From contig CANGFA010000006.1 in NCBI GenBank assembly GCA_947453145.1, positions 25,705-89,704 on the forward strand: a stretch of DNA of 64,000 nucleotides. The letters run 5' to 3'. Source of the DNA: Bacteroidota bacterium. Its GTDB lineage: Bacteria > Bacteroidota > Bacteroidia > Chitinophagales > Chitinophagaceae. The notes beneath the pieces are model-generated. The model saw only the letters and a list, made by a program, of their open reading frames with translations. It made no database searches and was not told where the DNA came from. The first letter of the stretch is position 1; every line of letters starts with the position of its first letter. A program made the position numbers and the translations under genes. Below, in pieces: positions 8,854 to 17,800 of this stretch.

Positions 8854-10005
8854 TTAAAAAAAAATAAAATCTGTGTAATTTCGATTATTTTTAATATCAT
8901 AATACCAAGAATGCCCTTTGTAAAAAAGTCTAAATAAATTATTATCACAATACTCAATCATATCAAATTTTAATGGTAATAAAAGTTTACCTGTATTAGT
9001 ATTTACAATACCATATACTCCATCAAAGAACTTTTTAAATGGAATTTCCGGATTTAGATCATTTGCAACAATTGCATAATATTTATTTTGATGGTAAATT
9101 TGATAGTATTTATAGGGAACGGTTAAGATTCCTTTTTTAGTTATACATCCTTGTTTCCCTTTAACAGTTACATTTGCCACACCTTCATTAAAATTGCCTG
9201 CAAAATCATATTTAAATGGGATGATAGTTATACCCAATTTATTTATATACCCCCATTTACCTTTCAATTCTGTCGCTGCTAAACCTTCGTGGAAACTTTC
9301 AACAATATCATATTTAAATGGAACTATAATATTATTTGATGAATCAACTACTCCTGACTTATTCCCCTTTTGAACACAAAATAAATTATCACCACTGGTA
9401 CTAATATACCAATTATAGATAAGTGGCAATAAAATTTTACCGCTCTTATTAATTATTCCAAATTTTCCATCTAATTGAACCATATATTGTTCATTTGGCA
9501 GTGGATAAATTCTTTCATATAAAAAATTTACAAGAATATTGCCATGTTTATCAATAATGCCACATTTCCCTTCCGAATTAGATAAAAATGTGGTTTCGCC
9601 ATCAAATGAAGCACTTTCTCGAAATGCTGGATTAAGTTCATGAATAAAATTTCCTTGCCGATCTATAAAACCTCCTTCGCCATCTGCTAAATACTTGAAT
9701 TTTTCATGATAATCACCTTTTCCAACGAAAATATATTTTTTATCAAGCTCGCCAATTAAATCATATTCAATAGGGAGTATTATTTTATCTATTTTAATTA
9801 TCCCTTTTTTCCCATTTAATTCAACAACTGCTAGGTCATTTATAAAATGATATGCATTATCAAAATTATAATTTTTATTTAACGTATTATTTTTGATATC
9901 ATAATAAGTATATTTCCCATTGTTTTTTAGATATGGGACAAGCCCTTGGGAAAATATTTTTAATGAACAAAAAAACATACCCAAAGCAAAGATTACTCTA
10001 CTCAT
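8854..10005 (-). CDS. Secreted WG-repeat protein
   Basis: This 383-aa protein has a signal peptide (cleavage near IFSQG) followed by about eight WG-type beta repeats. The repeats follow the pattern K-x-G-[IYV]-[IV]-[DN]-x-x-G-x-I-[LI]-[PL]-[FL]-x-Y-[DE]. Clear examples are KCGIIDKHGNILVNFLYE, KFGIINKSGKILLPLIYN, KSGVVDSSNNIIVPFKYD and KWGYINKLGITIIPFKYD. Only one repeat retains the WG dipeptide itself; others have FG, CG or SG. WG-repeat proteins are common, often surface-exposed proteins of Bacteroidota with no settled function. It lies in the first tRNA-bounded segment, about 200 bp from the second att-like copy, and may share a transcript with the gene ending at 8236. Confidence 0.85.
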   Translation of the reverse strand: MSRVIFALGMFFCSLKIFSQGLVPYLKNNGKYTYYDIKNNTLNKNYNFDNAYHFINDLAVVELNGKKGIIKIDKIILPIEYDLIGELDKKYIFVGKGDYHEKFKYLADGEGGFIDRQGNFIHELNPAFRESASFDGETTFLSNSEGKCGIIDKHGNILVNFLYERIYPLPNEQYMVQLDGKFGIINKSGKILLPLIYNWYISTSGDNLFCVQKGNKSGVVDSSNNIIVPFKYDIVESFHEGLAATELKGKWGYINKLGITIIPFKYDFAGNFNEGVANVTVKGKQGCITKKGILTVPYKYYQIYHQNKYYAIVANDLNPEIPFKKFFDGVYGIVNTNTGKLLLPLKFDMIEYCDNNLFRLFYKGHSWYYDIKNNRNYTDFIFF

Positions 10006-10206
10006 AACTTAATTTAAAATCTATCATTTGGGGGGTATTGTAAAGTTAAACTTATAATCAATAAAAACCTTATAGCAGAATCCGTAGCTACTACCCCCCT
10101 ATTTAACCCTATTTAGGGCGTAAATAGCAAGAAAAGTATAATTATAACTCCTTTATATCTGATGAATTAGGTTGTTTGAGATGAGTTTGAGTTAATAGAG
10201 AACTCG
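10006..10206. other. AT-rich intergenic stretch before att-like copy 2
   Basis: About 200 bases without a supportable gene. The only structure seen is a short inverted repeat CCCTA-TT-TAGGG at 10107-10118 next to a C6 run; its meaning is unknown. Confidence 0.4.
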
Positions 10207-10257
10207 CCGTCCGGTCCGCAAAAGCCCTTAGCTTCAATGAGTTAGGGGCTTTTTTGT
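10207..10257 (+). repeat. att-like direct repeat, copy 2
   Basis: Repeats 6642-6692 over 51 bases with two differences (G at 10231 and 10245). It therefore holds the last 12 bases of a tRNA-Asp and the whole terminator hairpin, but no upstream tRNA body. Both changes keep the stem paired through G-T wobbles. Confidence 0.85.
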
Positions 10258-10261
10258 GTGA

Positions 10262-10444
10262 AAGATATACCAGGCATTTATTGACAAATGGGGGGAATTC
10301 CGTTACTGATGGGGAAGTAAACGGAAGGACAACGAATTCGCAGAAAGTGTGGTATATGTAGTGCTCAATTTCTATGACGGCAACCTATATAGATGCTTAA
10401 CAAGAACAAGCCATGGGATCAGTGTCCGTTGCCTTATGGATTAA
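10262..10444 (+). pseudogene. Fragment of a FISUMP/DUF1566-type surface protein
   Basis: The reading frame from 10262 to the TAA at 10444 has no start and carries an internal TGA at 10307. Its last part reads WGSKRKDNEFAES, then LNFYDGNLYRCLTR, then SHGISVRCLMD before the stop. That ending (a YWSS-like block, then aromatic/Asn residues, then G-x-SVRC-x-x-D) is the signature C-terminus of the Fibrobacter succinogenes major paralogous (FISUMP) domain. The fragment begins within a few bases of att-like copy 2, so its N-terminal part seems to have been lost at that junction. Family assignment is from memory of the motif. Confidence 0.6.
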
Positions 10445-10595
10445 TTTATAAGCAAATTTGTATATATTTAAAATCAATAATCTTAAATTTAATAAATGGT
10501 TGCTTAGAAGCACTCCTTTGCAGGTTATGTGGAGACAGCAACACTTTAATAAACATAGCGCATTTCGAAATACTTTTTTAATTTATCAATTAAAT

Positions 10596-11045
10596 ATGAA
10601 ATACTTAACAATAAATATTGTTTTAATTACAATACTTTTTACCAGCTGTCAACAAAATACTAGTAAAGACACAAAATCTCCAAAAAAGGATACGTTGATT
10701 GTTAAAGAAGCAAAAAATGTTCTAAATGAAATATTGGTAAATAATGATGGAGACTCCATTATTTATGATACGCATAAAGATTTTAATAAAATTGAAGCTG
10801 AAAATGCGAAAAAATTTGTGTTCAAAATAATGAAAATTAATAAACAAAAAATCATGCAAACTGATTATTTTTATAATAAAAAGGACGACAGCTATATAAT
10901 TCAAGTCACAGTTGATATACCAAAATGGGAAGTGACGCATAGCACTTTTTATAAATACTACCCTAAGACACAAACTATACTAGATGGCTTGTTTTATGAT
11001 ACCTTATACCACAACAAAAAAATGTATCCAAAAAATAGATCGTAA
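10596..11045 (+). CDS. Small lipoprotein of unknown function
   Basis: The 149-aa product starts at the ATG at 10596, where a typical lipoprotein signal begins (MKYLTINIVLITILFTSC, lipobox FTSC). The frame is open further upstream to 10458, but that extension is not signal-like. The mature protein is Lys- and Asn-rich, with no recognised domain; an IIQVTVDIP strand near the middle and the ending YDTLYHNKKMYPKN suggest a small beta-rich fold. It is in the second tRNA-bounded segment, strongly AT-rich, convergent with the next gene. Function unknown. Confidence 0.7.
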   Translation: MKYLTINIVLITILFTSCQQNTSKDTKSPKKDTLIVKEAKNVLNEILVNNDGDSIIYDTHKDFNKIEAENAKKFVFKIMKINKQKIMQTDYFYNKKDDSYIIQVTVDIPKWEVTHSTFYKYYPKTQTILDGLFYDTLYHNKKMYPKNRS

Positions 11046-11071
11046 GCCGGCTAGAAATTAGAAAATGTTAA

Positions 11072-11596
11072 CTAATTATATTCTTCTGCATTAGTATCCT
11101 TGAATGACCTTAACATTATCGGTATTACCTCATCAAAGGTATTAGTCCAACTATTTGGATATTCTAAATACATAGTTCTAATTTGAGAACCATTATAACT
11201 ATTGCTTAAATAAACTTTCTTATAAAATACCTTATTATTACTTCTTTTTGTTCCACTTACCACATACCAATTGGAAGACAAAGGTCTTTTATAGTTAATG
11301 TAGTAATCTGTGTTATTTAAGTCATCGGCATACCTGCTTTGCATTGACCCTTCATAATTGGTAAAATAGGACGAAGTTGCCGAAACATACACCGCTCCCC
11401 CATCTGCAGTAAAGGATCGTCCATCTTTTGTTTCAGAGGACCTTCCCACGGTTAAAAATGAAGGATATTTTATCATAAAATTACGCTGACTATTCACATA
11501 GGTCTTATATACATACCCTTGATATGGATCTATTACATTTCCTGCATTCAATTGAGCTGTAATAATCAAAAGTGTAATCATCAAAAAAATTTTCAT
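11072..11596 (-). CDS. Secreted protein of unknown function
   Basis: This 174-aa protein has a signal peptide (MKIFLMITLLIITAQLNAG). The mature part starts with YQGYVYKTYVNSQRNFMIKYP and contains many Tyr, Ser and Asn residues. The pattern NFMIKYPSFLTVG, followed by a GGAVYVSA strand and a C-terminal EVIPIMLRSFKD, resembles small secreted domains in which an 'F-x-I-x-YP' strand opens the fold. I do not assign a family. It is the last of three same-strand genes (12023-12223, 11624-12007, 11072-11596) separated by 15 and 27 bp, a likely operon inside the second tRNA-bounded segment. Confidence 0.7.
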   Translation of the reverse strand: MKIFLMITLLIITAQLNAGNVIDPYQGYVYKTYVNSQRNFMIKYPSFLTVGRSSETKDGRSFTADGGAVYVSATSSYFTNYEGSMQSRYADDLNNTDYYINYKRPLSSNWYVVSGTKRSNNKVFYKKVYLSNSYNGSQIRTMYLEYPNSWTNTFDEVIPIMLRSFKDTNAEEYN

Positions 11597-11623
11597 CTAT
11601 TGAATTTTAAAATTGTTAACTAG

Positions 11624-12007
11624 TTATAAAGATCTAACGGCACGAACAAAGATTGCGTTTACCTTATTGACGTCGCTCTGAACGCCAGTCCAGAAACTCT
11701 GGAACCACGCGTGGTTGGAGTCGTACTCCTTAGAACTCCAATAGACATTATACTCAAACCCACCAATTTCAGCCCTATTTATATATAAAATAGCCAATTC
11801 TTTTGTGGTTGGTAATCTCCAACCATTATCTAATGCAGCAGAGGCTTTTTTGGCATCAATCCAATTCATTTGATTTGGGAAATCATTTTGCGCAACTAAA
11901 AGATTTCCTATTCTAATAGGTTTCCCAATGATTGAAGCTGGATTTACAGCTTGACCAATACCCATATAACAGGCAAATAATAATGGAATAATTAATAACT
12001 TTTTCAT
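11624..12007 (-). CDS. Secreted DUF1566/FISUMP-like domain protein
   Basis: The 127-aa product has a signal peptide (ending near GIGQA) and one small domain. The core shows the DUF1566 hallmarks in order: NWIDAKKASAALDNGWRLPTTKELAILY (residues about 49-76), VYWSSKEYDSNHAWFQSF (about 88-105) and a final VRAVRSL. DUF1566 and FISUMP domains are related C-type-lectin-like folds found on bacterial surfaces; their ligands are mostly unknown. The protein is a minimal, single-domain version. A decayed relative lies at 10262-10444 in the same segment. It sits in a three-gene minus-strand group of small secreted proteins. Confidence 0.82.
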   Translation of the reverse strand: MKKLLIIPLLFACYMGIGQAVNPASIIGKPIRIGNLLVAQNDFPNQMNWIDAKKASAALDNGWRLPTTKELAILYINRAEIGGFEYNVYWSSKEYDSNHAWFQSFWTGVQSDVNKVNAIFVRAVRSL

Positions 12008-12022
12008 AATAATTGATCAAAA

Positions 12023-12223
12023 TTATTTGTGTTGAAAGCAATATTTATCGCCTTCATTTGAAACACAATGCTTACATTGATTACCTGTGCTTTTGGCTGT
12101 AGCTTGAAATTGACTATACTTACAAACAGTACTGGTTTCAATTTTAACTTTACCGGTTTTTGTAATAGGTTTAAAACTTAGAATTGAAGTTGCAAGCAGG
12201 AAGGAGAAAAGTAGTTGTTTCAT
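12023..12223 (-). CDS. Tiny secreted Cys/His-motif peptide
   Basis: A 66-aa product with a signal peptide (MKQLLFSFLLATSILSF). The mature ~45 residues contain C-K-Y-S-Q-F-x6-S-T-G-N-Q-C-K-H-C and then Y-C-F-Q-H-K at the end. This Cys/His spacing (C...QCKxxC...YCxxH) resembles the short, presumed metal-binding motifs found in many small Bacteroidota proteins and some phage proteins. The evidence for being a real gene is the signal peptide, the intact motif and its position heading a tight three-gene group. Function is unknown; zinc binding is inference. Confidence 0.65.
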   Translation of the reverse strand: MKQLLFSFLLATSILSFKPITKTGKVKIETSTVCKYSQFQATAKSTGNQCKHCVSNEGDKYCFQHK

Positions 12224-12399
12224 TATAAAATATTTAAATACAATTTATTATTTTTATATTTTGAAATCTTTTAATAAGTTCAATTTTAACAATATTGTAG
12301 CATTAAAATTTTAATTTTATATTATTATAATTCATCGATGTTTTAGTATTATCTACAAACCATTGATAAGCAATTATATAGATTATAAATTCGAGTCAA

Positions 12400-12438
12400 A
12401 AAAGCCCTTAGCTTCAATGAGTTAGGGGCTTTTTTGTG
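12400..12438 (+). repeat. att-like direct repeat, copy 3 (terminator part only)
   Basis: Identical over 39 bases to 10220-10258, including both G variants that distinguish copy 2 from the tRNA-linked copy 1. Just upstream, TTCGAGTC at 12390-12397 matches the tRNA T loop at 6634-6641, but the 13 tRNA bases that should follow are missing. Confidence 0.8.
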
Positions 12439-12515
12439 GGCCCACTCCTATGATTCCCATCAATTCATTAATTTTAGATTGCAGGCTGCCAAAACTCAAT
12501 AGCGTGTATCAAAGT

Positions 12516-14711
12516 ATGAAAAGAATAAATTTTATTTTAGCTATTCTATTATTTGCCTTGCCTATTGTGCATTCACAATCTGTGGACTTAACAATTATCC
12601 AGCAAAGAATTTTAGGTGACCTACTTGACAATAAACCAACAGATAAAAAAGTTGAATCTATCTTGTCTAAGATGAAAGAAGACGGAAGTTTCAATGATAT
12701 TAATTATGCCGACCTAACCAATATCGCAGGTTTTCCCCAAGGCCGCCATACCAACGACCTTGCTACCTTAGCCATTGCATATAAAAATAAAACTTGTGGC
12801 TATTACCAAAGTCAAAAAGTAAAGGAGGCAATTATAAGTGGTTTAAATTATTGGGTTCAACACGATTTTGTTGGAGATAATTGGCATGACAACCAAATTA
12901 CCACTCCAACTAATTTAATGAACACCCTACTTGCTATTGGGGATGAATTACCCAAAGAACTAGTTGAAAAATTACAACCTATGATTGGCAGAGCCAATAT
13001 GAAAGCTTCCGGTGCCCGCCCAAGTGGTGATAGAATTGTAATTGCTGGGGTAATTGCCAAAAATTTACTTTTTAACAAGAACAGTAAGCAATTTGATTCA
13101 ATTATTAATATTATTCAAGATGAAATGAAATTTTCAACAGGCGAAAGAGGCATACAACAGGACTTAAGCTTTCACCATCGTGTTGACAGAGTAAATAATA
13201 CGGACTCTTACGGTTATATAAAATTTGCGAATGTTTATGGGGAATGGTCGAACTATGTTTACGGTACAAAATATCAATTTTCAAATGAAAAAATTAAAAT
13301 ATTAGTGGATTACTATTTGGATGGCATCTACAAGCAAATGGTATATGGTGTATATGAGGATGTAAGTGTGAAAAATAGAGATATCTCAAGTAAAAGAGGA
13401 AATGTGGAAGCTAAAGGAACAGTTGAAATTGAAAGATTGCTTAAAATTACGGATTACAGAAAAAAGGAATTAGAAGAAATAATTAAATTAAGAAAAGGAG
13501 AAGCGAAACCTTCCCTATCCTTTGCAAAATTCTTTTGGCAATCGGAACATTTTGTATTTCAACGTCCTCAATTTTATACAACCGTGCGTATGTTCTCTAC
13601 CAGGAACCAAAATATGGAACAACCCTATAATGGCCCAGGTAAAACCACGCATCACCGAGCCGATGGTACCAATTATTTAGTACTCAAAGGTGATGAATAC
13701 CATAATATTTGGGCTGCCTATGATTGGCAAAAAATTTCGGGCACTACTATCATGCAAAAACCAAGTTTGCCTGGCACAGATGAAATACAAAAGGAAGGAC
13801 TTACCAGTTTTGTGGGCGCTGTTACCGATGGCTTGTATGGTGCAGTGGCATTTGATTTTAAAAGTCCGCATGATTTACTAGAGGCAAAAAAATCCTGGTT
13901 CTTTTTTGACGAGGAATATGTATGCTTGGGTACGGATATTAAACCAAAAAAATCATTGCCTGTTGTTACCACTATCAATCAAGTATTATTAAAGAGTGAA
14001 GTGAGTATTATGCAGGATGGAATTAAGCAAATACTTCCAAGAGGAAACAGGACACTAAACAATGTAAAATGGGTGTATCAAGATAAAATTGGTTATCTGT
14101 TCCCAGAACCAACCACCATTAATATATCTAATCAAACGGAAAATGGTAGATGGTCGGACATTACAGATCAAAAAAATATTAGCAATGCTTTAGTGAGTAC
14201 CGATATTTTTAAATTATACTTTAACCACGGAGATAAGATTAACGAAACGGATATTTACGGAAAAAGATTAATGAATGAATACCCATCCTATCAATATATT
14301 GTAGTTCCTAATGTTACGGAGGAAAATTTAAATGCGTCCAGCAGCAATAATCATAATATTAAAATATTGTCCAACACGGGAACAGTTCAAGGCGTAATGC
14401 AAACCCAATTAGGAATTATACAATTGGCATTTTATAAAGCCGGTTTCGTAAACATTGAAAAAGAGCAAACTGTAAGTATGGATAGCCAAGGAATGGCAAT
14501 GCTTAAAATGAAGGGTCATAAAGTAAAAGAATTAACCGTCTCCGACCCTTCAAGAATGCTTAGTCGTATTGTAATTACTTTACCAAATATTTACAAAGTA
14601 AAAGCAGCTGGCATAAATTGTATTCCTGATATTAAAAATAACAAAACAATTATCCTAATTGACTTGCCACAGGGTGTGTATGCTGGTACCAGTGTGCGTT
14701 TTAGTTTATAA
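12516..14711 (+). CDS. Polysaccharide lyase family 8 (hyaluronate/chondroitin-type lyase)
   Basis: A secreted lyase that cleaves uronic-acid-containing polysaccharides (hyaluronan, chondroitin or xanthan types) by beta-elimination. The 731-aa product has a signal peptide (to about residue 21, HSQS), an N-terminal alpha/alpha toroid and a C-terminal beta-sandwich. Family-like signatures are NWHDNQI (122-128), the DLSFHHR block (216-222) followed by a Tyr in DSYGY, an Arg-rich VKNRDISSKRG segment near 290, and the sandwich region with ADGTNYL, GDEYHNIWAAYDW and KISGTT. The ATG at 12516 is chosen because the signal peptide begins there. It is the first gene beyond the tRNA-bounded segments and ends at a strong terminator. 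Exact substrate not determinable. Confidence 0.85.
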   Translation: MKRINFILAILLFALPIVHSQSVDLTIIQQRILGDLLDNKPTDKKVESILSKMKEDGSFNDINYADLTNIAGFPQGRHTNDLATLAIAYKNKTCGYYQSQKVKEAIISGLNYWVQHDFVGDNWHDNQITTPTNLMNTLLAIGDELPKELVEKLQPMIGRANMKASGARPSGDRIVIAGVIAKNLLFNKNSKQFDSIINIIQDEMKFSTGERGIQQDLSFHHRVDRVNNTDSYGYIKFANVYGEWSNYVYGTKYQFSNEKIKILVDYYLDGIYKQMVYGVYEDVSVKNRDISSKRGNVEAKGTVEIERLLKITDYRKKELEEIIKLRKGEAKPSLSFAKFFWQSEHFVFQRPQFYTTVRMFSTRNQNMEQPYNGPGKTTHHRADGTNYLVLKGDEYHNIWAAYDWQKISGTTIMQKPSLPGTDEIQKEGLTSFVGAVTDGLYGAVAFDFKSPHDLLEAKKSWFFFDEEYVCLGTDIKPKKSLPVVTTINQVLLKSEVSIMQDGIKQILPRGNRTLNNVKWVYQDKIGYLFPEPTTINISNQTENGRWSDITDQKNISNALVSTDIFKLYFNHGDKINETDIYGKRLMNEYPSYQYIVVPNVTEENLNASSSNNHNIKILSNTGTVQGVMQTQLGIIQLAFYKAGFVNIEKEQTVSMDSQGMAMLKMKGHKVKELTVSDPSRMLSRIVITLPNIYKVKAAGINCIPDIKNNKTIILIDLPQGVYAGTSVRFSL

Positions 14712-14712
14712 A

Positions 14713-14755
14713 AAAAGTGGTCACTTAAAATAAAACATTTTAAGTGACCACTTTT
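14713..14755. terminator. Bidirectional terminator
   Basis: Perfect 18-bp stem (AAAAGTGGTCACTTAAAA and its complement) around a 7-base loop, between the convergent lyase and BNR-protein genes. Confidence 0.9.
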
Positions 14756-14802
14756 ACTTTAAAAGCCAAATGCTTAATTAGGCCTTATCAATTTTACAAG
14801 TT

Positions 14803-17800
14803 CTACTTTATTGTTTCATAATCCTTAAACTTTGCTACTGGCGTAGCTTCTACTAACTTTCTAAAGCCTGCCCAGTCATTTAAGAAAAATTCATTGCCTT
14901 TTATAAGAGCTATTTGTACAGCAGCCGATGCAGCTTGCACTTTTGCTTCCTCTTGTGCTGCTGGCATTGTATTTTTACCCGTAATTAACATATTGGCGTC
15001 TCGGATGATAGAAAGTGGTGTAATTTCTGGAACGGTACCATAGCCTTGCTTTTCTTGCTTTTTACCCATCAAATATTCACGCAATGCTTTAGATTTAGCA
15101 GTGATGGCTTGATGTGCTTTGTTTAATGTATCTATGCCTTTATCTTTTTTAGATTTCCAGTCATTCTTTAATTCAATCAATAAAGAATCTACCTCATCCA
15201 ATTGGTCTAATACATTATTAAACTTGTCTACACTTGGTTGCAGCTTTGCCAAAAGTTCATCTTGCTTTTTAACGATCCCTGTTTTATCTCCGTTTCTGGT
15301 ATCATTTTTAACTTCAATCCACATTGAATCTTTTAACTTATTAGCAGTAACTATTACTTTATATTTACCTGCTGCTACACTATGGCCTCTGTATTCTGTA
15401 TCCTCATCAGAAGCATCATTACCAGTAGCCTCTGCCATCCTTCTTCGTCCTCCGCCTCCAGCAGCCGCCTTAGGCATACCAGCACCGCGATACCCTTTTT
15501 GTTCAAATCCCCAATATTGTCTATTAAATCCTGAATCTACTTTAAAAGATAAATTTCTAATAATAGAATCTTGTGCATCTTTAATTTGCACTTTTACTTT
15601 TTTAAGACTATCCACTAAATATACTGTGAACGGATAACCTGCAGGTCGGTTGGTTCCATCATACATGCCCCAAGTGCTCCATTCATAAGTTGCATTTTTA
15701 AAAGTTGCATTGGTTACCGCGTTAGGTGCAGATACAAAAAACGGTGTTGCCACTCCTTTGTTATGTGCCAACTTGCGCAATGGCTTAATGTCATCTAATA
15801 CCCATAATGCACGTCCAAAAGTAGCTATTGCTAAATCGGCTTCTCTTTCTTGAATCGCAAAGTCATAAGTAGAAACGGATGGATAACCATTTTTCCATTG
15901 TTGGAAATTTTCAGCGTTGTCTAAACTCACATACATGCCTTGCTCCGTTCCAACAAATACTAAATTAGGTTCTGTAGGATCTTGTATAATTGACAAAGCG
16001 TAACCAGTCACTTTTGTGGTATTTAAAATATTAGTCCAAGTTTTTCCACCATCAATTGTTCTAAAGATATAAGGTGCGAAATCTCCTTGTCTATAATTAT
16101 TAGCTACTACAAAAACCTCGTTGGCGTTGTAGGTAGATGTTCTAATTTGTGGGATCCACGCTCCCTTTGGTAATCCTGTAATATTAGCAGTAATATTGCT
16201 CCATGTAGCTCCACCATTGGTTGTTACTTGAACATTGCCATCATCAGTCCCAATATAAATTAAATCTTTTTGCACACTCGAAGGTGCAATGGTCATAATT
16301 GTGCAATGGTTTTCGGCACCCGTAATATCTAAACTTAAACCACCATTATTTCTTTGATCTATTTGAGCACTATCGTTGGTAGTTAAGTCCGGGGAAATTA
16401 TTTTCCAGGCAGCCCCTTTATTTTCACTTTTATGTAAAAATTGAGAACCGAAATAAATAGTTTTCTTATCAAATGGATCCTGCGCTATGGCAGCATTCCA
16501 ATTAAAACGTAAAAGTGTTTTTGTATCGGCTGCAGGTGGTTGGATAAAGGAACTCTCGCCGGTTGCAGTATTATACCTTCCAACCGATCCTCCCTGGCTC
16601 ATTGCATATACCCAATTGGCATCTTCCGGATCGGGCATTACATCAAAACCGTCTCCCCCCCATAAATTATCCCAGTAAAAGTTTTTGATTCCACCTTGCG
16701 TAAAGGTGTAAGCCGGCCCTCTCCAAGAACCGTTATCTTGCATTCCACCCATGATGTGATATGGAATTTCATTATCTACATTCACATGATAAAATTGACC
16801 AACTGGAATTTTCTCATCAAACATCCAAGTTTTTCCACCATCTCTTGTTAAACCAATACCACCATCATTTCCATCTAAAATAAATTTATTGTCAGTTGGA
16901 TGAATCCAAAATGCATGATGATCTGGATGTATGCCACTATATGGGATCACCGTTTCAAAACTTTTTCCTGCATCAATACTCTTTACTACGGTTTGGCTAA
17001 TATACCAAAGTGTATTTTCATTTAAAGGATCACATATGATGTCTTGAAAATAGAATGGACGATTATCAACAATTGATTTCTGTGCATTCACTAATGTAAA
17101 AGTATATCCGCCATCGTCACTTTTATATAAACCACTTTTAGTTGATTCAACTAATGCATATACCCTGTTTGGATTGGACTTGCTAATAGCAATACCCACA
17201 CGGCCTAAATTACCTTCTGGCAAGCCGTTTTCTTTTCCCAATTTTGTAAATGTTTTACCGCCGTCAATGGTCATGTAAATACCACTTCCCTTTCCACCGC
17301 TTTCCAAATGAAATGGATTGCGATAATGATGCCACATGGCTACAAATAATTTATTAGGGTTCTTAGGATCCATAATCATATCACCCACTCCCGAAGTATC
17401 ATTGGTAAACAATATTTGATTCCAAGTTTCTCCACCGTCCGTTGTTTTAAATACCCCTCTGTTTTTACTTTGGCCATAAGGATTTCCAATAGCACCGGCA
17501 TAAACCGTATTTGGATTGGTTGGATCTATGATTACTCTATGTATATTTCTGGTTTGCTCTAAGCCCATTCGCTTCCAAGTTTTTCCAGCATCTAAGGTTT
17601 TATAGATACCTTCTCCAATACTTACTGAGTTTCTTGGATTACCCTCTCCTGTACCCACCCATACCACACTAGGATTGGACTGTTGTATAGCTAATGCACC
17701 AATATTTAAAATAGGTTGCTCATCAAACACTGGCGTCCAACTCACACCACTATTATTTGTTTTCCAAACACCCCCCGAAGCGGCTCCTATCCATATATTA

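Noticed and set aside
10393..10581. A 62-codon frame at 10393
   Set aside because: It overlaps the FISUMP-type remnant in another frame and has no signal peptide or recognisable motif.
10722..10973. An 83-codon frame on the minus strand
   Set aside because: It is antisense to the lipoprotein gene at 10596-11045, which has a clear lipobox.
6693..12438. A prophage or integrative conjugative element in the tRNA-Asp region
   Set aside because: No integrase, capsid, tail, relaxase or conjugation gene is present; only small secreted proteins are encoded.
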